From a virus, in IMG/VR virus record IMGVR_UViG_3300024327_000007, positions 1 to 57,964 of that record: a stretch of 57,964 nucleotides of DNA. One strand, given 5' to 3'. Position 1 is the stretch's first letter. Every line of letters starts with the position of its first letter. This document shows positions 45,626-56,373 of this stretch, piece after piece. The notes under the pieces were generated by a model. It saw only the letters and a list, made by a program, of their open reading frames with translations. It searched no databases and was not told the DNA's origin. Both the position numbers and the translations under genes were made by a program.

Positions 45626-48468
45626 GCTACTTAGGGCGTTCACTGAGAAACAGGTTCCCCTTGTGGTCAGAGATAAGGAGGAATGAATCATCAAATGGCA
45701 GCATGCTACTGAACGCCATAGGTGAGAGCTTGAACGAAGAGAGGTCTTCATTCTTGAGCTCAATCGCTGCAACGAAAGCGTTAAAGGGGAATCCTGCCAA
45801 GGAGTTTGGTCATTTTTACAGCTTCATACATCCAAACATACACGAGTACCTTAACTACGTAAGAGAAACCGCTTTGTTTGATTCCTTAGAGGCTTCAGGA
45901 GTTTTAGGTAACGAGACTATAAGTCTCACACCAAAACACACTTACGACGAAATAAGCACTAGCATTCCAACAAGATATGAAGTCGAATTTGAAAAACAAG
46001 CTAATTGCAGCTTGTTGTCAATCGTTGAAAATGAATCAGAGCTTGAAGTGGACGCTGATCATTTTAATTTTACTAAGCAAGTAGATATTGTCGAGAACTC
46101 TTACACTTGCGAAGAGATCTTCGATTTTAAGAATGAATACAAGAAAATATACATAGAGGTATCGGACACAAAAGTGTTTGATAGCAAAATCATCAATGAG
46201 AATTTTAATGATCATTACTCGGTTGTTCTAAGAGGCTATGATGAAGCAGACAGGAAGATCGAAGAAACGATAAGAATAAAAGACGATGGTATCTACGAAA
46301 GCCAGAATTGGTTTAAAAAGCTATGTCCTTTAAAGAAGGAAAACAGCATCGTTGGTGGCGGCTCAATTGAAAAGTATGGCTTTGATGGATCTTTAAAAGT
46401 CCGCAATTTGCCCGTTAAGATAAACAATACGATTGATAAAAACTCAACGATAATCAAAGTTTCAAATGAGCTTGGTTATGACACTCTTATAGAAAATGAT
46501 GTGGAGTATAAGCTAACTACAGAAACTGACTCAGACGGCATTACAAGGTCGTTTATGGAATACATATTCCGTTCTTATGAAGACGGATCTAGTTATAAGA
46601 TAGAAGGCGCGGAATTAGACCCGACATTCTTCAAAGAAACGCTAAGTAAAAGATGTCTCTTCAATAACACTTTGGAGCCCATAGTTGTAAAAAGCTTTGC
46701 TATAGATAGGGTGCGAGATAGATTTTTAACAGTAGACAATAACTTTACTTTAAGAAGTTATAAGCTACATAGAGATTCTTTTGAAAAGAAGCTCATAAAA
46801 CGAACTCGACTTATTGATCTGGGTTTTGAAGCAGAAAACCAAAGAGTTTATTTAGGTGAGGTAGGCAAGATAAACTTACTTTTAGAGCGCGCAAAGAGGA
46901 CTATACTAAATGTAATAATAGGACGACATACGCCTGAGAGAAGACTTTCTTATGCTGATGATTCGGACTTTAATTTTGAATTTCTTCAAGCAGATTTAAC
47001 TTGGGGAGATAGCTTAAATTATTTTGGCGGAAGAAACCGTGCTGACAAATATGAAAACTTCAGCTCAATGCATTTTGAAAACACTTATGATGAAGCAGGT
47101 CAGTACGACTTTTATGTTATAACATTGAGGGAGCTTTCTTTTACTGAAGACTACTTAGATGAAGTACGAGCCGGAAATATCCCTGAAAGTGATTTTAAAG
47201 CAAAGCTAGTCGAATTCAGTAACGACCCTTATCAACAAAAGATTGCAATCAATTCATACTCAATATTGTGTGAAGAGATGCTACCTGAATTTGAAGTTGA
47301 TTTAGATAAAGTTCTAGTTGAAACTGCGTTGGGTAACTATGGAGAGGAAATTAGTGCCGAAAGTATAGAGGAGCTAACAGAACACTTGCTGATTGAAACT
47401 GAAGTTTCAATAGATCGTAACGTTTCTTTGTGGTTTGAAAACTGTGAGAATGATTTAAAACTATCAGTGAATATTTTAAATAAGAACTATATCTTTTCTA
47501 TTAAAAGATATTATGACTACATCTTCTACGATTACAACAGTGGGGAGGGTGTTGTCTTGGAGCCATATGATAACTTAAGTATAATCATTAACGAAACCTA
47601 CACTTCACATATGAGCGCCCTGAAGAAAGTAAGAAATAGTACGTGGATCGATGAGGCTGGATTTAAGTTGGGCTTAAGTAGAGAGCTACATGAATCGTTA
47701 AATTCATACAGACATAGAGTTTCAAAAGCTATGCATGGAACTTTAACTCAAGAAAAGGGCTCTTTTTATAAATCGCTAGGCTATATAACAAAGCTTACTG
47801 ACGAAGATATCTTTGAAATCTCTAAAGTTAATAGCGCTGATAATATCAAAATAGATATTACATCAAACAGGATTAAGATTTTTGTTGATGAGGTGCTAAA
47901 TTATGAACATAGATTTGATAAGCTAAAGTTCTTAATAGATTTGAAAGCGGAGTTAGATTTATTAGATTTCATATCCGTTGAAGTCCTAGTTAATAATGAT
48001 TCCTGGCACTATAAACGATGTGAAAACCTAATGCCTTTGTCTTCTAGGCGGCAATACCTAAACTTAAATGTTGAAACACAAGTAAAGGATTTACCGAAAG
48101 GCGGCTTAGGAGAGATACATGATGGTTCGGGCGACTTCATAAATAACGTAGATGAGAGTCAAATTGTGTCTCCTTATAATTACAGCCTAGAGGACAACAT
48201 CTTACATAAGTTTAAGTTAGCTCAAGAATCTGTAACCTTCGAGTACCAAGATTTCCCACTGAAGTTAAAATGGCTGCCCATTAAGGGTTGCGCCGTTAAC
48301 GATGAAGATTTCGACGACCTTATTAAAGTCGCTTATAGCGATAACGAGACCTACGGAGATCAAACTAATGTTGTGGAAAATACACCCACAGAAAAGTTAC
48401 TATCTCAAAACGGATCTGTTATCATAAACAAAATTCTAAAAAAACAAAATACATATTGGGGGGCTTAA
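45622..48468 (+). CDS. Large baseplate/tail protein after J gene (948 aa)
   Basis: ATGA overlap with the J-like gene and a strong GAGGGGG site suggest stoichiometric coupling. The first 65 residues (MSYLGRSLRNRFPLWSEIRR start) resemble the N-termini of other large-phage tail proteins found beside the J protein. The position corresponds to tail protein I or T4 gp7-type wedge parts. The remainder is acidic, with long beta-rich stretches and no detectable catalytic motif, membrane helix or collagen repeat. It probably links baseplate wedges to peripheral fibres. The function is inferred from position. Confidence 0.5.
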   Translation: MSYLGRSLRNRFPLWSEIRRNESSNGSMLLNAIGESLNEERSSFLSSIAATKALKGNPAKEFGHFYSFIHPNIHEYLNYVRETALFDSLEASGVLGNETISLTPKHTYDEISTSIPTRYEVEFEKQANCSLLSIVENESELEVDADHFNFTKQVDIVENSYTCEEIFDFKNEYKKIYIEVSDTKVFDSKIINENFNDHYSVVLRGYDEADRKIEETIRIKDDGIYESQNWFKKLCPLKKENSIVGGGSIEKYGFDGSLKVRNLPVKINNTIDKNSTIIKVSNELGYDTLIENDVEYKLTTETDSDGITRSFMEYIFRSYEDGSSYKIEGAELDPTFFKETLSKRCLFNNTLEPIVVKSFAIDRVRDRFLTVDNNFTLRSYKLHRDSFEKKLIKRTRLIDLGFEAENQRVYLGEVGKINLLLERAKRTILNVIIGRHTPERRLSYADDSDFNFEFLQADLTWGDSLNYFGGRNRADKYENFSSMHFENTYDEAGQYDFYVITLRELSFTEDYLDEVRAGNIPESDFKAKLVEFSNDPYQQKIAINSYSILCEEMLPEFEVDLDKVLVETALGNYGEEISAESIEELTEHLLIETEVSIDRNVSLWFENCENDLKLSVNILNKNYIFSIKRYYDYIFYDYNSGEGVVLEPYDNLSIIINETYTSHMSALKKVRNSTWIDEAGFKLGLSRELHESLNSYRHRVSKAMHGTLTQEKGSFYKSLGYITKLTDEDIFEISKVNSADNIKIDITSNRIKIFVDEVLNYEHRFDKLKFLIDLKAELDLLDFISVEVLVNNDSWHYKRCENLMPLSSRRQYLNLNVETQVKDLPKGGLGEIHDGSGDFINNVDESQIVSPYNYSLEDNILHKFKLAQESVTFEYQDFPLKLKWLPIKGCAVNDEDFDDLIKVAYSDNETYGDQTNVVENTPTEKLLSQNGSVIINKILKKQNTYWGA

Positions 48469-48472
48469 GATT

Positions 48473-48976
48473 ATGAGCCATATTGATAAAACAATAAAAG
48501 AATCTGTAACGTATTCGTTCTACTTAGAATCGATGAACATAGCCGCCACGGGCAAGACCCCTGCGTTCGTTAACTTCTTTGACATTAGCGACAACACCGA
48601 CCTGGTTACAACAGACGTTGTGTTGCCCGTAATAGAGGAAGTCGGCGGAGGGTTCTATAAGTTCGCATACGAGTGGACAAAAGATGAAGACCCAATAGCA
48701 TATTTATTGAAAATAGATACAGGTTTGGACGACCTAGTAGAAAAATACATCACAATGAGGATTGAAAAGACTGACTATATGTCGTCTGCAGTTCAAAGGA
48801 TTGTTGATATAGAGCAGGGGACTTGGGAGATTGATTCCGCTAGCAACCAGCTGGTTATAAAGCACGCTGAAACAGGTGTAGAAATAGGCCGCTGGGATCT
48901 ACTTGATTCTGGCGGAATAACCGGTACTTCTAGGAATCCTTTCTATAGGGTTGCAGTGAATGTACAACCATATTAG
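48473..48976 (+). CDS. Small tail protein with Ig-like fold
   Basis: This 167-residue protein begins with a beta-rich domain (about residues 10-95) whose layout, including EEVGGGFYKFAYEW, recalls the Ig-like module at the N-terminus of the neck protein at 10219. The C-terminal part is short and polar, with WEIDSASNQLVIKHAETG, a segment often seen in phage tail-associated proteins. GGGGGG/C lies upstream of the ATG. It probably decorates the baseplate or attaches fibres; certainty about the role is low. Confidence 0.45.
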   Translation: MSHIDKTIKESVTYSFYLESMNIAATGKTPAFVNFFDISDNTDLVTTDVVLPVIEEVGGGFYKFAYEWTKDEDPIAYLLKIDTGLDDLVEKYITMRIEKTDYMSSAVQRIVDIEQGTWEIDSASNQLVIKHAETGVEIGRWDLLDSGGITGTSRNPFYRVAVNVQPY

Positions 48977-48988
48977 AGGGCCTGAACT

Positions 48989-51502
48989 ATGTCTTTAATT
49001 TTGAATCGACTTGGAATAAATTTTATTTCAAGAGGCTTGGGAACATCAGATGTAGATCTGATAGAGCAATGCGAAGTTATTTCTTTTGGGATTAGCAATG
49101 AAGTAATTGTAAATAAGCAGAGCTACCCTTTAACTGGAACCTTCAAAGGTGTTAAGGGTTGGACCTGGAACAAAACCAAGCCACAGGATTTAAGCGACAA
49201 GAAGAAGACAATAGAAAGCTTTCTAGGTGGGCATTCTTCGAACCTTGAAGAAGGTTCAGTCAGAGATCACTGGTTCGGTTCGGTTCTCTCTGGGATTGTG
49301 CTGGATTCAATTGATGAATCCCAATATAAAACAAAAAGAAAAAGATGGATACCTAAGTATACCCCTGGGGTCTATTCTATATTTCACCTGAGTAAAAAAT
49401 TGTACTCGAATAAGAGTTCCTGTGAAGTCCTTAATGCGGAAGGAACGAATCTTGAAGGCAATCATACTTATGAAATTAAAAATAAGTTTATTGATTCAAG
49501 CGTAAGTATAACTCTGTTTAAAAGGGATTCAAATTTTAACAACATACCTGCATATACATACAGCTATGATACCGCTCTAAACGATGAGTTATCGTTTAGG
49601 TTTGAATCCGATACAAATAAGATCGAATTTAAATCTTTAAAACAGGTTCAAATAGGCTCTAGTGCTGGGCCAACTGTTGACGAAGTTCAATGCAAGTATG
49701 AGCATTTGGGTTTGGGTAACAAGCATCGCGGAATTTGCTACACAGAATACTTCCCTGCAGAAAACTTAGAATTAAAAACAATTCAAAATGATGTGATTTA
49801 TGACTGGATCCCAGTTTCAAATTTCATTGATTCTTCAGATACTGATAGACATTATATTCTAGATAAAGAGACTGGAAGAATTTTATTTAGCAATAACTAT
49901 CCTGTAGTTAACTTTAGTATAAAGGATGATTCTGGAGGGGTTCTTGAGCTGCACGGAAGCACAGAGAGTTTCCCGGAGCGGGGGTACATAACTATAGGTG
50001 CACAAAGTGAATTGCTTTATTTCTATGGAAAGAAGAAGTATGGATTGTATGTTTGCAATTTGGACTTCTCTGAACGAGGGATGCCATCTTTAAATGAAGG
50101 AGATCTGGGGACTCTGAAGTATGGCGGCAGGCGCTTAAAGAACTTGGAGCAAATTTATGTATCTTATACTGCCAAGCCAAGGATTGACTTTGAATGTATT
50201 AATGGAGGGCTCTTCTCCAGCGACTTAAATATTAAGCCCTATACTAAAATAAATTCTAATGGGATAATTGAATTAAGCCCTCAAGAGAAGCATGTCAGCG
50301 AATTAACTTTAACTTGTGATAAAAGTAAAATTGGCCGTGATATTTACGGCCCGATGTTCCTTCAAGGGGATACAACAATATTAAAAGCAACGGCTTTAAA
50401 TAATAATAAAAAGCCAGTAAGTGAAATTGACATTACTTTTTTTGGTAAAGAAGGTTCTTTCGAAGGAGACGTTCCTGCATTTGATGGAATTACCAAAGTA
50501 AGCAACAAAGAGGGAATGGCTAAAGCTGCATATTTTTATCCATATTCAAACAATGCGTTAAGTGGTTACTCTGAGGTTTATCTGGATGGCAACGATAGTT
50601 ATCTAATCTATAATAATCTAGGTATAGGCACTCAGATAGGGGACATAACAGTATTTCAGGTATTCAAAACCGATGCATTTAGTGGCTCTTTGGGTCGAGA
50701 ATTAAACGTAGTCGGCAAAAAGATAATCGACTTAGACGATAAGGTGCTTCTAAACCTAGAAGACAAGATTGGACTCGATTATAAGGAGTATGAATTAAAC
50801 CAGCTAGATCGCAGCAAGGATATTGAAGACTATGTCCCAAGGCAACTGAATCTTTGTGATGGGAAAGAGTGGAACACAGGCATGTGCTTGATTGAGCTGG
50901 ATTACAATATGGGCACTGTTGGTCCAGTATTAATTGAAAAAGTAATTGATGAAACCAGCATTCAAATAAGAGCCAGTAGCCAATCTCAATTTAGAAAGAT
51001 TCGCCATTTGCCAATTAAAAAAGTTCACATGTATAAGCGCGCAGAGCTAGACTGGAGTGGGCTGGGGCAGCCTGCTGAAATTTCGCCTGAAGAAAGACTA
51101 AATAGAAGTTTAAATAAAGTTCTATATAAAATTGATGGTGCGACTGGTCTGTATGAAAAGGTGACTCCAAGTCGAATCGTGAACAACAGAATATATTTTG
51201 ATGGGATTCACTTACCAGCGAACAGTATGTCAGATAGAAATAATATTATCGCCATGTACAAAATCATGGCAAGCAAAAACGTAACGCTTCATGCGCGATG
51301 TATTGATCCGGCGACAGGCTTTGAAATAAGATCAAATCAAATCAAGTTAAAAATTGATTTCCCGAATTACCTTAAATCTGAAAATGGATTCAGATTTAAA
51401 ACATTAGATTCAGAAGACAGTGGTGGTTTGGGAGGTGCAAACTTTATTGCTATAAATCCTACAGATCATACAAGCCAAATAAATTTACACTTTTTAGATT
51501 AG
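48989..51502 (+). CDS. Tail/baseplate protein with Big_1-like Ig domain
   Basis: The 837-residue product is beta-rich. Residues about 437-534 resemble a bacterial Ig-like domain of the Big_1 (invasin) type: FLQGDTTILKATALNNNKKP, then VSEIDITFFGKEGSF and KVSNKEGMAKAAYFY. The regions before and after it are unrecognised; the N-terminus (about 1-60) is compact and hydrophobic-polar. The C-terminus is polar and includes a GGLGGANF loop. Ig domains in phage tails usually give weak surface binding. GAGGG precedes the ATG. A peripheral baseplate or fibre-base role is inferred. Confidence 0.5.
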   Translation: MSLILNRLGINFISRGLGTSDVDLIEQCEVISFGISNEVIVNKQSYPLTGTFKGVKGWTWNKTKPQDLSDKKKTIESFLGGHSSNLEEGSVRDHWFGSVLSGIVLDSIDESQYKTKRKRWIPKYTPGVYSIFHLSKKLYSNKSSCEVLNAEGTNLEGNHTYEIKNKFIDSSVSITLFKRDSNFNNIPAYTYSYDTALNDELSFRFESDTNKIEFKSLKQVQIGSSAGPTVDEVQCKYEHLGLGNKHRGICYTEYFPAENLELKTIQNDVIYDWIPVSNFIDSSDTDRHYILDKETGRILFSNNYPVVNFSIKDDSGGVLELHGSTESFPERGYITIGAQSELLYFYGKKKYGLYVCNLDFSERGMPSLNEGDLGTLKYGGRRLKNLEQIYVSYTAKPRIDFECINGGLFSSDLNIKPYTKINSNGIIELSPQEKHVSELTLTCDKSKIGRDIYGPMFLQGDTTILKATALNNNKKPVSEIDITFFGKEGSFEGDVPAFDGITKVSNKEGMAKAAYFYPYSNNALSGYSEVYLDGNDSYLIYNNLGIGTQIGDITVFQVFKTDAFSGSLGRELNVVGKKIIDLDDKVLLNLEDKIGLDYKEYELNQLDRSKDIEDYVPRQLNLCDGKEWNTGMCLIELDYNMGTVGPVLIEKVIDETSIQIRASSQSQFRKIRHLPIKKVHMYKRAELDWSGLGQPAEISPEERLNRSLNKVLYKIDGATGLYEKVTPSRIVNNRIYFDGIHLPANSMSDRNNIIAMYKIMASKNVTLHARCIDPATGFEIRSNQIKLKIDFPNYLKSENGFRFKTLDSEDSGGLGGANFIAINPTDHTSQINLHFLD

Positions 51503-51512
51503 TGAGAGAAAT

Positions 51513-54323
51513 ATGAGTAGTGACATTTTCTATAGTAACCTTTCGAACCTAGTAACATTCTACATGGGTGAGAGGCCGTCTGCTGATAAATTTAATGCTG
51601 TTAACAAGTACTTCTCTCGTGGAATGATTGAATTAGCTGGTGCGATTGGAGACATTCATGATAAAGGGTGGCCTTACCACACATTGGATGGAGTAGGCAA
51701 AGGGATAGGGGCGCCTTGGAATCTTACAGGCGCAGGGAACAAGGCCAGAGATCTGGACATTGTTAACTTGGCGAGGCTCATTGGGCCCGCAAGTAATCTT
51801 AATGCTCGAATGTTTACAAATGTAGAGCTCGAGATGAAAGTGATTCAAGAACAAATTCCTGATGGAGTCTTCGAATTCGAAACAAGTTATCCTATGCGTG
51901 GATTTCCCTCTTTTACGGGATTGACTGCTGTCGGTTCTGAGTTCACTGATACAGCTCAGTTCACTATGAGCGGAAATAAAAAGATTCGATTCAGTTCTGC
52001 TACAACTGGAGGCATGATTGCCACTTACGATACCAGACCTTCCAACTATCATGGAGGGGTAGACTATCAGTTTGCAGGCTTCAACGTGATACCTGACCCA
52101 AATCAGAGCACTGGACTCACAATCGCGGAAACGCAGAACTCTAGAGAGTATCTTATAGAATTTCCTACAATCCAGGCTCAACAGTCTGGATTGGTCGATC
52201 TAAACGACTCAACACTTGGTACTGCAGATGAATTCAACAATGCAAAACAGTATGCATTTCCAAAGTGGCTAAATGACATTATGGCTAATGCGGAAAACAA
52301 AAAGATACCGCACAACTACATTTACTTAAAAAACAGAATAACGAGAGAAATATTCAAAGATGCGGAATACACTTGGGAGAGCGCTTCTAAGTTGCTTGTA
52401 TCAAATGTTGATATTTGCGAAGAGAACGGATCGATACCTGGAGATGATTACTGCATAATAACAGTGGGTGCTAATATAACAAATTACATTGACGACATTC
52501 GCCTCAAGCTCTTTAAGCATGATCATAGCGGAATGTTTGGAGAGCCGTTAGTAAGCATTAAGCATCTTGCAGACAAGTATGAGTTTAAGCCTCCAAGCGG
52601 CATCTATGGTCCATCCGGATTGCCATGGAATCAGTTGCCGATGTACTTGCATCGTGACGGATATGTAACTGACTCGAATGGCAATAATGGTGACAATGCT
52701 ATGCGTGGCGACTTGATGATGGGTTTGATAAGTTTTGATCCGTTAGGGACCGATTTGATCGCAAATGGAGACTCAAACTCAAGTAGTCATAATATTCTTT
52801 TTGGTAATAACCAGTGTCGAATACAAAACTGGCTTGGAAACCTAGTGATAGAAAGCAATATCTCCGGTGAAGGGGATATCGAAATGATCTCAAGGCGCAA
52901 GTTTATTAGAAATGCTGGGACTGAGATAGCTGATGCTGCTCCGATCATAAATATAATTGGAAGAGACCAATTAAGCCTTCGTGGGGATCTTACAACCATA
53001 GAAGATCTTACACGTAAAGAGTTTTTAAAAGTAGACACAGCCACTAAAGACGTAACCGTTAATGAAGGTTTTGTTTTTGAAGAGTTTGAGCCTACAGAGC
53101 TAGATGGAAATTATCATCCATCAGATCTGTTAAACAAGAAGCATTTTCACAAGGAGGGTATAGCAGCAAAGAAAATGAGCAGTGTTCATGCGGTATTTAC
53201 GATTAACTCTAATTATCGAGATGCATTGAAACTGGATGAGCTTGGCAACCTAGAAGCAAACTCTCCGTTTACCTTAATGCAAGACAGCGTGACCAATTGG
53301 GTGGAAAAAGTTTATTTACTTGATGAAACTGAGGCAAATCTGTCTCAACATCGATGGGGGTGGGAGGCCGTCTATACATCAGATAATGCTAGCGTTCAGT
53401 ACAGTTTAAATCTTGGTGGCAACCCTTTTATGACTCAAGGTTATAGAACCGCCCAGTACAACTTATACTCTAGCCAGACCGTCGTACCTGACAACATTGA
53501 CAGCTTTTTAATCTTATCAGACCCAAGAAGCATGAATAACTCCTATGAGATAGGGTTAAGTACAGTATTGAACAGTTTAAAGGATGATGGATCAGGAAGT
53601 TATGAGATAGATGAATCTGTTCATGTCTTGCACTTGCCTCCCACGGGGGAGCCGAACCAGCTTACAGGTGCTGGCTTTATAAATGAATACGAGCCACACT
53701 ATACCTTAATAGAGCTCAATAGAGCTCTAAGTTACGAAAGACTACACCAAGACTCCAATGAAGAGTTAGAGAACACTTTTTATTTTAAAGTAAATCTACC
53801 TACTGTTTTCGATGACCCCAGCTTGAATAAAGGATACTTCCCAAGATTCATTATAAGGTTTGAATATTCTGGTCGGATTGATGACAACACTTACTACTCC
53901 AACAACACATGTATAGCTAAACCACTTACAGCATTACTCCTTAATAGTATAACTGAAGTGAATGTAGTAACCTTGAATGGTAGAACGTTAGATGAAACAG
54001 AAACTGCGCCGATGCTTCTCAATATAAGCGGCGAAAGCGACTCCTATGATCGAACGGATTACGAAATTGTGAATAGTTCTATTATTGATGAAACGTTGGT
54101 TAGCTCTTGGATAAGAGATGGCGGTCGGAGCAAGCTCGGATTTAATGAGGGTATCAAGGGTTGGGACGCTACCTCCCCAGGGGGTCCATACGCTTATAGC
54201 GAACATATAATAAACGAATATACTGTAGGGGCATTTTCAACCAACCAGTTCAAAGCAAATACATGGTACAAAGTAGAAGAACGTATCTTTAGAGGAAAAG
54301 TTTGGCTAGAGATTACAGGATAA
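51513..54323 (+). CDS. Large fibre- or collar-like tail protein (936 aa)
   Basis: A 936-residue protein with an N-terminal block MGERPSADKFNAVNKYFSRG (about residues 18-37) that I associate with adsorption proteins of large phages. Near 335-360 is FKHDHSGMFGEPLVSIKHLA, the H-x-H...G motif common around the shaft of tail fibres. The rest is beta-rich with many Asn/Gly turns and no enzyme motif visible. It begins ten bases after the previous gene with GAGAG upstream. It likely belongs to the receptor-binding or fibre-attachment apparatus. Confidence 0.5.
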   Translation: MSSDIFYSNLSNLVTFYMGERPSADKFNAVNKYFSRGMIELAGAIGDIHDKGWPYHTLDGVGKGIGAPWNLTGAGNKARDLDIVNLARLIGPASNLNARMFTNVELEMKVIQEQIPDGVFEFETSYPMRGFPSFTGLTAVGSEFTDTAQFTMSGNKKIRFSSATTGGMIATYDTRPSNYHGGVDYQFAGFNVIPDPNQSTGLTIAETQNSREYLIEFPTIQAQQSGLVDLNDSTLGTADEFNNAKQYAFPKWLNDIMANAENKKIPHNYIYLKNRITREIFKDAEYTWESASKLLVSNVDICEENGSIPGDDYCIITVGANITNYIDDIRLKLFKHDHSGMFGEPLVSIKHLADKYEFKPPSGIYGPSGLPWNQLPMYLHRDGYVTDSNGNNGDNAMRGDLMMGLISFDPLGTDLIANGDSNSSSHNILFGNNQCRIQNWLGNLVIESNISGEGDIEMISRRKFIRNAGTEIADAAPIINIIGRDQLSLRGDLTTIEDLTRKEFLKVDTATKDVTVNEGFVFEEFEPTELDGNYHPSDLLNKKHFHKEGIAAKKMSSVHAVFTINSNYRDALKLDELGNLEANSPFTLMQDSVTNWVEKVYLLDETEANLSQHRWGWEAVYTSDNASVQYSLNLGGNPFMTQGYRTAQYNLYSSQTVVPDNIDSFLILSDPRSMNNSYEIGLSTVLNSLKDDGSGSYEIDESVHVLHLPPTGEPNQLTGAGFINEYEPHYTLIELNRALSYERLHQDSNEELENTFYFKVNLPTVFDDPSLNKGYFPRFIIRFEYSGRIDDNTYYSNNTCIAKPLTALLLNSITEVNVVTLNGRTLDETETAPMLLNISGESDSYDRTDYEIVNSSIIDETLVSSWIRDGGRSKLGFNEGIKGWDATSPGGPYAYSEHIINEYTVGAFSTNQFKANTWYKVEERIFRGKVWLEITG

Positions 54324-54330
54324 TAATAAT

Positions 54331-56373
54331 ATGTTTAACCTAGAAATAATAAATGAAGGCTACCAGACTTCTACCGACTTAGATTTACATCAAGTCATCA
54401 GTAAGCCAATCGAGAAGCTTCAATATTCTAAATATATTGATGATAGATCTATTGCTTTAGATTACTTTGAATCGGCAGAAATCAACTCAGAAGACCATTT
54501 AGAATTAAATGATCACTCTTGGAAAGTGATACAAAATAATCCTAATTTTTTTCGTGAAAATAAAGAAGGCGAAACAGAGACCTCCATTATCAACTCCATC
54601 TATAAGGAACTATTAATAACTAATACAGTCTTAAGATCTGATAAGGATGGGTTTGAAAAACCATTATGGCATCGGCATCGAAGACGTGACATAAAAGAAG
54701 TGGACGTGCACTACGTTTCTAACGGAGAATCCATAGACGTCAATGAGGGGTTTGTCCTAAAGGGCGGTTGTGTCTACACAAATTATAAAAATTCCTTTGA
54801 TTACAAAACCTCAAATTACAGAATATATTTTGTCTCTGGAGTTACTATTAGCGGCGTGGCCTTTAATGAATTACTAAATGTAATTCCTGCAATTGGACCA
54901 ACGCTATATACCGACATAGACCTGGAAACAGGAGAAATTACTAATGATTCATATACAGTGCAGCCGAATGGAACTGGTTACACTTATATAATAAACAGAC
55001 AAAGCAGTCCTTGCGAAGACATCAACACTTCAAGCAAATTCCATTATAAAGCGACAGAAGACAATCTTATAAAATTAATTAAACCGGAAGCCTATAGCTT
55101 AGCGAACCCTTGGCATCTGAGAGTTTCCAACGGAAGCTTCATCCGTGAGGGTAAGCGTTATTGGGTACCAGAGTTCCGGACTCAGCCGTTTGATGGTCAG
55201 TATGGTACAATAAGGTTAATCAATAAAGAGTGCAGGTTTGTAAGTGAAAATACAATTAAACTTCCTGTAGACAAGATATTGATCGACCCAAAGGAACTCT
55301 CGCATATAAGTGTACACATTTTTGATGAAGAAGAAAACATACTGGCAGCGTATACTAGCAGTCCAACATTACTTGGAACTAAATATAGCGATTCAACTAT
55401 AGTATATGCCGAGCATATCTCCTCTTGGGATGAGGAGTATGGGTTTGTCGAACTCGATAGAAGCATCAATTCTTCTAATATAATTAAGTGCGACTTCTAT
55501 TACCGAGCTGATTCGTTAATACTAAATACGATAGACGTAAACCTGTATACAAATGAATTGTTAATTTATAATAAAATATTCTTTTATCTAATTCCCGATC
55601 AGCGGATCAGATCTGTTTATTACTTCATGCTAGATGAAAATGACAGAATCATTTTCTCGTCAAATAAAGAGTTCAAAAGCTTAAAAGCTGATGGTACTTA
55701 CAACGACAAGAATATGCTAGGCAAGGATTTGATTGAATTCAAGAATGACTATTGTTGTAATTTCACTGATGATAAAGGCTACTTAGAACTAGGCGAAGTT
55801 ACATTTAAGGAAGACTACTATCTGGACGAGACAACAACATTCGAAGTGAAGACTTCTGGATACTTAAATGAAGATCTGATGGAAAGCTATTTTGATGCAC
55901 AGCATAAAGGGCTTCAATCTCAGTTTGGGTATGGTGAGAACGGTCAGGTAGTTCAGAGAAACAATTTAATTTATGTAAAATATCCAATTGAATTACTAGA
56001 ATCTTACGGGGGCGTCTACAAAGAGGCAGAGTTGATTCGGAAAACGAAAAGAAAGATGCGTCCAGGGATGGATCTGGTTGTAGACTACTACTATCCAAAA
56101 AGCGAGCTAGCCATAAAGCTAAGTGCGGGAAGCGTTGAGTTGAATATAAGCTGGGAAGGTCCTGGAACCTACAATCTCTATCGAGGACTCAATGAGTCCG
56201 GAGAAGTTTTAGATGAAAATAATGAGCCTGCTGTTATATATACAAAAGTAAGTACGCAAAAAGAAGACCTAATTTTTATCGACAATACTACTGAAAGTGG
56301 AAAGAAGTATTGGTACTCAGTTAGAATAGACACATATCCAAAAAGTAATTCCTATGGAGTGATTGCACGATGA
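54331..56373 (+). CDS. Tail structural protein with C-terminal Fn3-like domain
   Basis: This 680-residue protein has an acidic N-terminal region with a basic patch LWHRHRRRDIKEVDVHYV (about 111-128), a long beta-rich middle and, from about residue 590, a fibronectin type III-like domain (VELNISWEGPGTYNLYRGLN and a closing KKYWYSVRI strand). Fn3 domains are frequent in phage tail proteins. No catalytic residues are obvious. The stop overlaps the next ATG (ATGA). GGATAA is the only upstream ribosome-like site. A peripheral tail role is inferred from context. Confidence 0.5.
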   Translation: MFNLEIINEGYQTSTDLDLHQVISKPIEKLQYSKYIDDRSIALDYFESAEINSEDHLELNDHSWKVIQNNPNFFRENKEGETETSIINSIYKELLITNTVLRSDKDGFEKPLWHRHRRRDIKEVDVHYVSNGESIDVNEGFVLKGGCVYTNYKNSFDYKTSNYRIYFVSGVTISGVAFNELLNVIPAIGPTLYTDIDLETGEITNDSYTVQPNGTGYTYIINRQSSPCEDINTSSKFHYKATEDNLIKLIKPEAYSLANPWHLRVSNGSFIREGKRYWVPEFRTQPFDGQYGTIRLINKECRFVSENTIKLPVDKILIDPKELSHISVHIFDEEENILAAYTSSPTLLGTKYSDSTIVYAEHISSWDEEYGFVELDRSINSSNIIKCDFYYRADSLILNTIDVNLYTNELLIYNKIFFYLIPDQRIRSVYYFMLDENDRIIFSSNKEFKSLKADGTYNDKNMLGKDLIEFKNDYCCNFTDDKGYLELGEVTFKEDYYLDETTTFEVKTSGYLNEDLMESYFDAQHKGLQSQFGYGENGQVVQRNNLIYVKYPIELLESYGGVYKEAELIRKTKRKMRPGMDLVVDYYYPKSELAIKLSAGSVELNISWEGPGTYNLYRGLNESGEVLDENNEPAVIYTKVSTQKEDLIFIDNTTESGKKYWYSVRIDTYPKSNSYGVIAR